From positions 1-5,404 of the forward strand of contig CAJUOS010000034.1 of assembly GCA_910588075.1 (NCBI GenBank): a stretch of DNA of 5,404 bases, given 5' to 3'. Below, piece by piece: positions 1 through 5,353 of this stretch. Made by a program: the position numbers and the translations under genes. Source of the stretch: an uncultured Erysipelotrichaceae bacterium. Its GTDB lineage: Bacteria > Bacillota_I > Bacilli_A > Erysipelotrichales > Coprobacillaceae. Each line of letters opens with the position of its first letter. Position 1 is the first letter of the stretch. A model generated the notes under the pieces. The model had not been told where the DNA came from, ran no database searches, and saw only the letters and a program-made list of their open reading frames with translations.

Positions 1-303
1 AATGAAACAGTTACATTTGGTATTCCATTAGTATTGAACCCAATCTTAGATATTCCATTTATCTTAGCACCAGTTGTTACAATTTTAGTTGGTTATATCT
101 TAACAGTTATTGGATTCTGTCCAAAAGTTGTTGTACAAGCTCCTTGGACTTGTCCACCAATCTTAATGGGATTCTTAGCTACAGGTGGAAATATTATGGG
201 TGCAGTTTCACAATTAATCGTATTCGTAATTGCTGTAGTTATCTATGTACCATTCTTATTAGCTTACGAAAAATATCAAAACAAACAATCTGCTGAAGCT
301 TAA
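1..303 (+). CDS. PTS lactose/cellobiose-family EIIC permease, C-terminal part (5' end outside window)
   Basis: The reading frame is open from base 1 (Asn-Glu-Thr-Val...) to the TAA at 301-303, giving 100 residues. This is the C-terminal end of the membrane permease subunit that moves a sugar across the membrane while it is phosphorylated by EIIA/EIIB. The visible part matches the family: NETVTFGIPLVLNPILDIPF resembles the conserved 'NEP(I/V)xFGLPIVxNPIL' block, and APWTCPPILMGFLATGG resembles the 'APWTxPPIxxGFLATGG' block. Two hydrophobic helices follow (roughly residues 22-42 and 64-88), then a short polar tail. A TTG codon at 34 could be read as a start, but the conserved Asn-Glu block lies before it, so the gene clearly continues upstream. 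A beta-glucoside such as cellobiose is the most likely substrate given the GH1 genes nearby, but CelB/ChbC, LicC and LacE-type permeases cannot be separated on this fragment. Confidence 0.9.
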   Translation, partial: NETVTFGIPLVLNPILDIPFILAPVVTILVGYILTVIGFCPKVVVQAPWTCPPILMGFLATGGNIMGAVSQLIVFVIAVVIYVPFLLAYEKYQNKQSAEA

Positions 304-328
304 TAAGTTTGAAAAAGATTATACTATG

Positions 329-358
329 AGAGATGGTTTAGCCATCTCTTTTCTTTTT
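329..358 (+). terminator. Intrinsic terminator of the EIIC gene
   Basis: An 8-bp perfect stem (AGAGATGG at 329-336 with CCATCTCT at 342-349) encloses a 5-nt loop and is followed by a T-rich run through 358. It lies 25 nt after the EIIC stop codon and separates that transcript from the next gene. Confidence 0.9.
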
Positions 359-377
359 GATAATGGCATGATTTTCA

Positions 378-406
378 TTGTCATTTAAAGATGAATTGTG
401 TATAAT
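378..406 (+). promoter_or_regulatory. Sigma-A-type promoter for the membrane PH-like gene
   Basis: The -35 box TTGTCA (378-383, 5 of 6 to consensus) and the perfect -10 box TATAAT (401-406) are 17 bp apart. The predicted transcription start is near 413, leaving a leader of only about 15 nt before the ATG at 428. This promoter decides the start codon, because a GTG at 398 in the same frame lies upstream of the transcription start. Confidence 0.8.
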
Positions 407-410
407 AGAA

Positions 411-422
411 AGGAAAGTGAGG
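411..422 (+). promoter_or_regulatory. Ribosome binding site for the ATG at 428
   Basis: The purine-rich stretch AGGAAAGTGAGG ends 5 nt before the ATG at 428. GAGG at 419-422 is the likely Shine-Dalgarno core. It supports initiation at 428 rather than at the upstream GTG (398), which has no such site. Confidence 0.65.
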
Positions 423-427
423 CAGTT

Positions 428-934
428 ATGGAAAAGAAATTTAGTATTGAATTGAATTTTGCTGTATTTGTATTTTTAATGGCATATATGCTATATACAG
501 TTTATTTATTTATAATGAAATCTAATGAGGCAATTATTGTATTATGTGGAGGAGTTATTTTTGCATTGTTCTTTTATGGTTTTAGACCATATCAATATGT
601 TGTTGATAAAAAGTCAGTAACAACTAAGTATCGTCTTTGGAAAAATAAAGAGATTGATTTAATGGAATGTGAAACAATTTGTGATCCTGTTGAAAGATTT
701 AGTGAGATTGTAAGACGACCACATGCTATTGAGATTTATACAACAAAAAGAAAACGTCATGCTTTTTTTCCAAAAGAAAGAGTGGAATTTGTTGAAGCAG
801 TTGTAAGAGCAAATAAACGTATTCATTGTACTGTTAAAGATTATACAGATGTTCATAGAAAATTGGAAAAGAAATTAAGAAAAGAAAAGAGAAAAGCAGA
901 AAGACAAGCTGCTAAAGATAAGGAATCAAAATAA
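428..934 (+). CDS. Small membrane protein with bacterial PH-like domain and basic tail, function unknown
   Basis: The product is 168 residues from the ATG at 428. The frame stays open back to a GTG at 398, but that codon overlaps the promoter, so the shorter start is preferred. Residues about 10-30 and 35-52 are two hydrophobic membrane-spanning segments separated by a short Lys-Ser-Asn-Glu turn, so both ends probably face the cytoplasm. Residues about 54-128 look like a small beta-rich domain ending in an amphipathic helix (FPKERVEFVEAVVRANKRIH), the pattern of bacterial PH-like (bPH) domains behind a two-helix anchor. Residues about 143-168 form a highly charged tail of alternating Lys/Arg/Glu, likely helical. 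I do not recognise a named family member, and the PH-like assignment rests on layout rather than a diagnostic motif. The gene stands alone between its own promoter and terminator, so neighbours give no functional hint. A role at the membrane is an inference only. Confidence 0.75.
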   Translation: MEKKFSIELNFAVFVFLMAYMLYTVYLFIMKSNEAIIVLCGGVIFALFFYGFRPYQYVVDKKSVTTKYRLWKNKEIDLMECETICDPVERFSEIVRRPHAIEIYTTKRKRHAFFPKERVEFVEAVVRANKRIHCTVKDYTDVHRKLEKKLRKEKRKAERQAAKDKESK

Positions 935-949
935 TAGTTGATTCTTTTT
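921..949 (+). terminator. Intrinsic terminator overlapping the stop codon of the PH-like gene
   Basis: GAATCAA (923-929) pairs with TTGATTC (938-944) around an 8-nt loop that contains the TAA stop (932-934), and TTTTT follows at 945-949. G922 and A921 can extend the stem against the first T residues. The left arm is therefore coding sequence for the last residues. Confidence 0.75.
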
Positions 950-1029
950 GTTTAATAATTATTGATTTGTCATGATGTATAATTTATCTTTTTTAAAGTA
1001 TATTGAATTATGATGATATTATAAAATTA

Positions 1030-1064
1030 AGATGAGATAACATTGACAGTAAAGTATCTTATCT
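1030..1064. promoter_or_regulatory. Inverted repeat over the glnN promoter, possible operator
   Basis: AGATGAGATA (1030-1039) and TATCTTATCT (1055-1064) are inverted copies matching at 9 of 10 positions, separated by 15 bp. The pair brackets the -35 box (1043-1048) and ends 1 bp before the -10 box. This is a suitable position for a repressor or activator site. It does not fit the Bacillus GlnR/TnrA consensus (TGTNA-N7-TNACA), so no regulator is assigned. In such AT-rich DNA a chance repeat remains possible. Confidence 0.4.
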
Positions 1065-1071
1065 ATATAAT
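1043..1071 (+). promoter_or_regulatory. Consensus sigma-A-type promoter of glnN
   Basis: TTGACA (1043-1048) and TATAAT (1066-1071) both match the consensus at every base, with the optimal 17-bp spacer. Transcription should begin near 1078, giving a leader of about 53 nt before the ATG at 1131. That leader is clearly longer than those of the other genes here. A promoter this strong fits a highly expressed or actively repressed gene. Confidence 0.88.
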
Positions 1072-1115
1072 ATCAATAATATTTATTATTTGAAGAAAGA
1101 TTTAACACAATAGAT

Positions 1116-1123
1116 AGGGGGAA
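1116..1123 (+). promoter_or_regulatory. Ribosome binding site of glnN
   Basis: AGGGGGAA lies 7 nt upstream of the ATG at 1131, supporting that start. It sits in the loop of a possible 5-bp hairpin (AACAC 1104-1108 with GTGTT 1124-1128). Confidence 0.7.
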
Positions 1124-1130
1124 GTGTTTA

Positions 1131-3209
1131 ATGGATATAAATAAATTGCTTGAAGATTATGGATGTCTAACATTTAGTGATGATGTGATGAAAGAACGTA
1201 TTCCTAAATCTGTATATAAAGCTTTTCATGAATCATTAGATAAGGGTGAGCCATTAGTTAAAGAAACAGCAACAGTAATTGCTAATGCAATGAAAATTTG
1301 GGCTGTTGAGCATGGAGCGACTCATTTTACACATTGGTTTATGCCGATGACTGGATTAACTGCTGAAAAGCATGATGCTTTTTTAGAACCTGATGGTAAT
1401 AAAGCTGTATTAGAGTTTAGTGGAAAGACTTTAAGAAAAGGTGAACCAGATGCTTCTTCATTTCCTTCTGGTGGATTACGTGCAACTTTTGAAGCAAGAG
1501 GTTATACAGCATGGGATTGTACTTCACCCGCTTTTGTAAAAGATGGAAGTTTATATATTCCTACATTATTCTGTTCTTATACAGGAGAGGCATTGGATAA
1601 AAAGACACCTTTATTGAAATCTGTTGATGCTTTATCAAGAGCATCATGTCGTTTATTGCCATTGTTGGGAGTAGAGGGGGTTACTCATGTATCTGCTTCA
1701 GTTGGAAGTGAACAAGAATACTTTTTGGTTGCTGATGAATTTTATCAAAAACGTATGGATTTAAAATTAACTGGCAGAACATTATTTGGTGCTAAAGCTC
1801 CAAAAGGTCAAGAATTAGAGGATCATTATTTTGGTTCTATTAAACGTAAGGTTGCTGCTTTTATGAAAGATTTAGATAATGAGTTGTGGAAATATGGAAT
1901 TCCTTCAAAAACAAAGCATAATGAAGCTGCACCTGCACAACATGAAGTTGCTTGTGTTTATAGAAATGTTAATATTACAACTGATAATAATCATTTATTG
2001 ATGCAATTAATGCAAGATATAGCGAAAAGACATGGGTTAAGATGCTTATTACATGAAAAGCCTTTTGAAGGGGTTAATGGTTCTGGAAAACATAATAACT
2101 GGTCTGTAGTAACAAACACTGGAATGAATTTATTTGATCCTGGTAAAAATCCAGAAAGAAATTTACCTTTTTTAGCAGCTTTAGCTTGTACAATTAAAGC
2201 AGTAGATGAATATGCTGATTTATTGCGTATGTCTACAGCATCTGCAGGTAATGATCATAGATTAGGTGCTAATGAAGCCCCTCCAGCTATTATTTCTATG
2301 TTTTTAGGGGAAGAATTAGATAAGGTAATTCATGCTATTGTTGATGGAAAGGAATTAGAAGAAATAACAACTGGAAGATTTCAAACAGGTGTATCTGTTG
2401 TCCCTGATTTTTCTAAGGATAATACAGATAGAAATAGAACATCTCCATTTGCTTTTACAGGGAATAAATTTGAATTTAGAGCAGTTGGTTCAGCTCAATC
2501 TATTGCAGGACCAAATACAATTTTAAATACAATTTTAGCAGAAGAAATGGATCAAATGGCAAATGCTATTGAAAATGGAAAGAAGCCATTAGAAGTTATT
2601 CAAGAATTTTTAGCACAACATAAGCGTATTATTTTTAATGGTGATGGATATTCTAGTGAGTGGGAAGAAGAAGCGTTAAGACGAGGACTTCCAAATCATA
2701 AAAATACAGTTGATGCAATGAAATGTTTAAAAGATGAAAAAAATATAAAAATGTTATCTCGTCAAGGTGTTTATTCTCAAGTGGAATTAGCTTCACGTTA
2801 TGAAATTTTATTAGAAAATTATAATAAAGCCATAAGAGTAGAGGCACTTACAGCTTTAAAAATGGCAAAAAATGAAATATATCCTGCTACATTGAGATAT
2901 TTAAAAGATATTACAAAAACAGCATTAGATATCAAAGAAACAGGAATAGATAATGATTTTATTGTTGAAGATATTAATGAATTAGCATTGTTATTATCTC
3001 AAATGAAGAAACAAATAAAAGAATTAGAAACAAAGATTGATAATATTTCTAAATGTAAAGATGATATTATGGAACAAGCTATAATGTGGAGAGATGATGT
3101 ATTTGTAGTTATGAATCAATTGAGGGAAACAGCAGACATCATTGAAACGAAAGTAGATGAAAGTTATTGGCCAATTCCTAATTATGTAGATTTATTGTTT
3201 GGAATTTAA
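1131..3209 (+). CDS. glnN: Type III glutamine synthetase (GSIII)
   Basis: Glutamine synthetase joins ammonium to glutamate with ATP to make glutamine, the central cytoplasmic step of ammonium assimilation. At 692 residues the product has the length of the large GSIII class (about 700), not of GSI or GSII (about 350-470). GSIII-type blocks are visible in order: THFTHWFMPMTG (64-75), the FPSGGLR stretch (111-117), TAWDCTSPAF (126-135), GSEQEYF (192-198), HNEAAPAQHEVA (263-274), GVNGSGKHNNWS (314-325), GNDHRLGANEAPPAI (373-387) and NRTSPFAFTGNKFEFR (435-450). The Glu residues in the GSEQEY, NEAAPAQHE and FEFR blocks and the His of GSGKHNNWS are the expected metal- and substrate-binding positions. 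Residues about 540-680 are largely helical with coiled-coil character, as in the family. The ATG at 1131 follows a good ribosome site, and the ORF is intact. The gene is monocistronic between its own promoter and terminator, and nearby repeats suggest regulation at the promoter. Confidence 0.97.
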   Translation: MDINKLLEDYGCLTFSDDVMKERIPKSVYKAFHESLDKGEPLVKETATVIANAMKIWAVEHGATHFTHWFMPMTGLTAEKHDAFLEPDGNKAVLEFSGKTLRKGEPDASSFPSGGLRATFEARGYTAWDCTSPAFVKDGSLYIPTLFCSYTGEALDKKTPLLKSVDALSRASCRLLPLLGVEGVTHVSASVGSEQEYFLVADEFYQKRMDLKLTGRTLFGAKAPKGQELEDHYFGSIKRKVAAFMKDLDNELWKYGIPSKTKHNEAAPAQHEVACVYRNVNITTDNNHLLMQLMQDIAKRHGLRCLLHEKPFEGVNGSGKHNNWSVVTNTGMNLFDPGKNPERNLPFLAALACTIKAVDEYADLLRMSTASAGNDHRLGANEAPPAIISMFLGEELDKVIHAIVDGKELEEITTGRFQTGVSVVPDFSKDNTDRNRTSPFAFTGNKFEFRAVGSAQSIAGPNTILNTILAEEMDQMANAIENGKKPLEVIQEFLAQHKRIIFNGDGYSSEWEEEALRRGLPNHKNTVDAMKCLKDEKNIKMLSRQGVYSQVELASRYEILLENYNKAIRVEALTALKMAKNEIYPATLRYLKDITKTALDIKETGIDNDFIVEDINELALLLSQMKKQIKELETKIDNISKCKDDIMEQAIMWRDDVFVVMNQLRETADIIETKVDESYWPIPNYVDLLFGI

Positions 3210-3215
3210 CGATTT

Positions 3216-3247
3216 GAAGTGAGTGTTTCACTTCTTTTTGTTTTTTT
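3216..3247 (+). terminator. Intrinsic terminator of glnN
   Basis: GAAGTGA (3216-3222) pairs perfectly with TCACTTC (3228-3234) around a 5-nt loop, followed by TTTTTGTTTTTTT (3235-3247). It begins 7 nt after the glnN stop. The T-tract also supplies the -35 region of the next promoter. Confidence 0.9.
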
Positions 3248-3265
3248 CTAAATATATGATATAAT
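3238..3265 (+). promoter_or_regulatory. Extended -10 promoter of the acetyltransferase gene
   Basis: TGATATAAT (3257-3265) is a perfect extended -10 element (TGnTATAAT). The best -35 candidate, TTGTTT (3238-3243, 16-bp spacer), is weak and lies inside the glnN terminator's T-tract, which suits an extended -10 promoter that depends less on the -35 box. The predicted start near 3272 leaves a leader of about 14 nt. Confidence 0.75.
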
Positions 3266-3273
3266 ATTGAGAA

Positions 3274-3280
3274 AGAGGTG
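3274..3280 (+). promoter_or_regulatory. Ribosome binding site of the acetyltransferase gene
   Basis: AGAGGTG, a good anti-16S match, ends 5 nt before the ATG at 3286 and fixes that start. Confidence 0.75.
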
Positions 3281-3285
3281 GTTGT

Positions 3286-3747
3286 ATGAAAACAAGATTA
3301 TATAAATCAACAGATTTGATGTATGTTGTTCAATTATTTTATGATAATATTCATAGTGTTTGTGTTAATGATTATACTTTAGAACAGTTAGATGCTTGGG
3401 CACCTCAAAATCCCGATTTATATCGTTGGAAAGCTTCTTTAAGTAAGAATCATACACTTGTTGTTGAAGAAAATGGGGAAATCATTGGTTTTGGTGATAT
3501 GGGAGAAACAGGCTATCTTGATAGATTATATGTAAGAAAAGATTATTTGCATAAAGGTGTTGCTACACTTATTTTAAGCCAATTAGAAAAGTATGCAAAA
3601 ACAAAGGGATTTATATTTATGACCACTGCTGCATCAATTACAGCAAAATCTTTTTTTGAAAAAAAGGGCTTTATTGTTCTAAATGAACAGGTTGTTGAAA
3701 GAAGAGGAGCAAGATTAAAACGCTATCTTATGGAAAAGAAACTTTAA
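3286..3747 (+). CDS. GNAT family N-acetyltransferase, YafP-like
   Basis: The product is 153 residues, a complete single-domain GNAT protein that would transfer an acetyl group from acetyl-CoA to an amine in the cytoplasm. The acetyl-CoA pyrophosphate-binding motif A is at about 78-97 (LDRLYVRKDYLHKGVATLIL), where HKGVA matches the R/Q-x-x-G-x-G/A pattern with a variant first position. The C-terminal half, with ASITAKSFFEKKGF (116-129) and VVERRGARLKRYLMEKK, closely resembles the end of E. coli YafP as I recall it, and the N-terminal DYTLEQLDAWAP (29-40) fits the same subfamily. YafP-like proteins have been linked to detoxification of nitroaromatic compounds and the DNA-damage response in E. 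coli, but the substrate here is unknown. The gene has its own promoter and terminator and converges on the GH1 gene downstream, so context does not point to a pathway. Confidence 0.9.
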   Translation: MKTRLYKSTDLMYVVQLFYDNIHSVCVNDYTLEQLDAWAPQNPDLYRWKASLSKNHTLVVEENGEIIGFGDMGETGYLDRLYVRKDYLHKGVATLILSQLEKYAKTKGFIFMTTAASITAKSFFEKKGFIVLNEQVVERRGARLKRYLMEKKL

Positions 3748-3760
3748 TGTTTCTTTTTTT
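3734..3760 (+). terminator. Intrinsic terminator overlapping the stop codon of the acetyltransferase gene
   Basis: AAAAGAAAC (3734-3742) pairs with GTTTCTTTT (3749-3757) around a 6-nt loop that includes the TAA stop (3745-3747), and the T-run continues to 3760. The stem's left arm is coding sequence (the terminal Lys-Lys codons). It is AT-rich and so weaker than the glnN terminator. Confidence 0.7.
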
Positions 3761-3800
3761 AATAAAAAGTATATTAAGAGTAAAGAAAATATATGCATAT

Positions 3801-3828
3801 AAAAAACTTGTCAAAAGACAAGTTCTTT
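3801..3828 (-). terminator. Intrinsic terminator of the complete GH1 gene (minus strand)
   Basis: On the minus strand GAACTTGTC and GACAAGTTT pair around a TTTT loop. The core is AACTTGTC at 3805-3812 with GACAAGTT at 3817-3824. A G-U pair and three A-U pairs extend the stem, and its descending arm runs into a T-run (3801-3806 on +). It starts just after the GH1 stop and faces the acetyltransferase terminator across a gap of about 40 bp. Confidence 0.85.
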
Positions 3829-3883
3829 TATATTAATCAGATAAATCTTCACCATTAGAAGCAATAACTTTCTTATACCAATA
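3801..3883 (-). repeat. Copy 1 of the tandem GH1 3'-end/terminator repeat
   Basis: This stretch recurs at 5322-5404, shifted by 1521 bp, with 80 of 83 positions identical. The differences are at 3804, 3823 and 3828, all in the terminator region. The 51 bp of coding sequence and stop (3833-3883) are identical in both copies. Confidence 0.95.
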
Positions 3884-5251
3884 GAAAGAATCTTTTCTAT
3901 ATCTATTTAATGTTTTTAAATCAAATTCTTCTCTATCTACATAAATGAAACCATATCTCTTAACCATACCTTCGTGTGTAGAAATTAAGTCAATAGCAGA
4001 CCAAGGACAATATCCCATCATTTCAGCTCCATCAGTAATAGCTAATTGAACTTGTTCAATATGATCTTGTAAATATTTAATTCTATATTGATCATGGATT
4101 TTACCATCTTCAGTTAATTGATCATAAGCACCAAGTCCATTTTCAGTAACAACCATTGGTAATCTATATCTAGAATACATTTCACGAATAGTTGCTCTAA
4201 ATCCCATAGGATCAATTTCCCAACCAAAATCAGTATGTGGTAAATTTGGATTAGCTGCACCAATATAAACTTCTTTTTCCATTCTTGTTTTTTGTTGATC
4301 ATGTCCATATGTATCTGGAGTATCTTCACCACACCATTGAACAGTTGCGGTAGAGTAATAGTTAAAACCAATAAAATCAGGATGACCATTTTTTAAGATT
4401 TCCATATCTCCATCTTCTATAACAGGAGTTGCATTTCTTTTTTCCATAAAAGCCCAAGCTAAATTATTATAAACACCATAAACAGCCATATCTAAATATA
4501 ACCAGTTTCTAATCGCATTTAAATTTTGAGCAGCTAATTGATCTTCAGGTTTACAACTTGCAGGATAAGATAATGAAATATTTGGAGCAGGACCAATTTT
4601 TCCCCCTTCAACCATTTCATGACATAAAGCCATAGCTTTTGCTTGAGCAACAAGCATATGATGATTTTGTTGGTAAGTTTCTTTTAAAATATTAGTACAT
4701 CCTTCAGGGATATGTAATGTTCCAATAACAGGACCAACTAAAGTTAACATATTTTGTTCATTAATTGTTAACCAATATTTAACTCTATCACCAAAGTTTT
4801 CAAACATCACTTTAGCAAAATTAACAAACCAATCAATAGATTCTCTTTTTTCCCAACCACCTTTTTCTTCTAAAGCTTGAGGTAAGTCAAAATGGAACAT
4901 AGTAACTAATGGTGTAATGTTATATTTTAAACATTCATTAATAACATTGTTATAAAATTCAATACCTTTAGGATTGACATCTCCTATACCATTAGGTAAG
5001 ATTCTTGACCAAGAAATAGAAAAACGATAAGTTTTGAATCCCATTTCTGCCATCAAAGCAATATCCTCTTTATATTTGTGATAATGATCAGCACAAACAG
5101 TTAAATCAGAAGTTCCTTCAGGAACAACTTTAACATCTTGAACTGATGGACCTTTTCCATCACTTAAATTAGCACCCTCTACTTGATAAGCAGAAGTACT
5201 TGCTCCCCAAAGAAAATCTTGAGGAAATGGTTTTAAATTTTTATGTATCAT
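3833..5251 (-). CDS. 6-phospho-beta-glucosidase, glycoside hydrolase family 1
   Basis: This cytoplasmic GH1 enzyme (472 residues, typical family length) would hydrolyse PTS-delivered 6-phospho-beta-glucosides such as cellobiose-6-phosphate to glucose-6-phosphate and glucose or an aglycone. The N-terminal GH1 signature is at about 9-27 (FPQDFLWGASTSAYQVEGA). The acid/base Glu is E165 in TINE and the nucleophile is E370 in VVTENG. HFDLPQAL (120-127) replaces the commoner HWDLPQAL. The phosphate-binding set S424, K431 and Y433 (S-x6-K-x-Y in STHEGMVKRYGFIYVD) is intact, which together with PWSAIDLIS favours a 6-phospho-glucosidase over a plain beta-glucosidase. 6-Phospho-beta-galactosidase is less likely because the region before the phosphate loop is of ID-L-I-S type. 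The ATG at 5251 is preceded by a strong AGGGAGGA site. The gene has its own promoter and terminator. A near-identical gene ends 102 bp upstream of it. Confidence 0.95.
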   Translation of the reverse strand: MIHKNLKPFPQDFLWGASTSAYQVEGANLSDGKGPSVQDVKVVPEGTSDLTVCADHYHKYKEDIALMAEMGFKTYRFSISWSRILPNGIGDVNPKGIEFYNNVINECLKYNITPLVTMFHFDLPQALEEKGGWEKRESIDWFVNFAKVMFENFGDRVKYWLTINEQNMLTLVGPVIGTLHIPEGCTNILKETYQQNHHMLVAQAKAMALCHEMVEGGKIGPAPNISLSYPASCKPEDQLAAQNLNAIRNWLYLDMAVYGVYNNLAWAFMEKRNATPVIEDGDMEILKNGHPDFIGFNYYSTATVQWCGEDTPDTYGHDQQKTRMEKEVYIGAANPNLPHTDFGWEIDPMGFRATIREMYSRYRLPMVVTENGLGAYDQLTEDGKIHDQYRIKYLQDHIEQVQLAITDGAEMMGYCPWSAIDLISTHEGMVKRYGFIYVDREEFDLKTLNRYRKDSFYWYKKVIASNGEDLSD

Positions 5252-5258
5252 ATATATA

Positions 5259-5266
5259 TCCTCCCT
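5259..5266 (-). promoter_or_regulatory. Ribosome binding site of the complete GH1 gene
   Basis: On the minus strand AGGGAGGA ends 7 nt before the ATG (5251-5249), a strong match to the 16S 3' end that fixes the start. Confidence 0.8.
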
Positions 5267-5269
5267 ATG

Positions 5270-5304
5270 ATTATATTATATAGAGAAAAACAGTAAATCG
5301 TTAA
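5270..5304 (-). promoter_or_regulatory. Promoter of the complete GH1 gene with two overlapping -10 boxes
   Basis: On the minus strand TATAATATAAT holds two overlapping perfect -10 hexamers (5275-5280 and 5270-5275 on +). Possible -35 boxes are TTAACG (5299-5304, 18 bp before the first) and TTTACT (5292-5297, 16 bp before the second), each 4 of 6 to consensus. The first pairing is favoured because the second would start transcription inside the ribosome site. No antiterminator hairpin or clear CcpA (cre) site is visible between the upstream terminator and the ATG. Confidence 0.65.
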
Positions 5305-5321
5305 TTTTTCCAAAAAATGAA

Positions 5322-5348
5322 AAAGAACTTGTCAAAAGACAAGCTCTT
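5322..5348 (-). terminator. Intrinsic terminator of the second GH1 gene (minus strand)
   Basis: On the minus strand GAGCTTGTC (from 5346 to 5338) pairs with GACAAGTTC (5333 to 5325) around TTTT, with one G-U pair and two more A-U pairs at the base, followed by T-rich sequence toward 5312. On the plus strand the same site has an A-C mismatch, so the hairpin is best formed in minus-strand RNA. This fits its place just after the truncated GH1 gene. Confidence 0.8.
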
Positions 5349-5353
5349 ATATA

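Noticed and set aside
34..303. A complete 89-residue small protein starting at the TTG at 34
   Set aside because: The frame is open to base 1 and the upstream residues (NETVTFGIPLV) are part of the conserved EIIC block, so this is the tail of a longer gene.
659..856. Minus-strand ORF of 65 residues inside the PH-like gene
   Set aside because: It lies wholly opposite a supported gene, has Phe/Asn/Ser-rich composition typical of antisense AT-rich DNA, and has no ribosome site.
955..983. A second promoter upstream of glnN, with TATAAT at 978-983
   Set aside because: No acceptable -35 hexamer lies 16-18 bp upstream, and isolated TATAAT matches are expected by chance in such AT-rich DNA.
2653..2847. 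Minus-strand ORF of 64 residues inside glnN
   Set aside because: It is antisense to well-conserved glnN coding sequence, with low-complexity composition and no initiation signals.
3791..3800. Perfect palindrome ATATGCATAT between the convergent genes
   Set aside because: It is short and AT-rich, sits between two terminators with no promoter nearby, and occurs nowhere else in the window. Chance is the simplest reading.
4114..4389. Second minus-strand ORF of 91 residues inside the GH1 gene in another frame
   Set aside because: It overlaps GH1 coding sequence that carries conserved motifs. Its Ile/Leu-rich content is a frame-shift shadow, not a protein pattern.
5291..5306. Possible CcpA (cre) site upstream of the GH1 gene around TTAACGATTTAC
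   Set aside because: The central AACG fits, but the required outer TG and CA of the cre consensus are missing on both strands.
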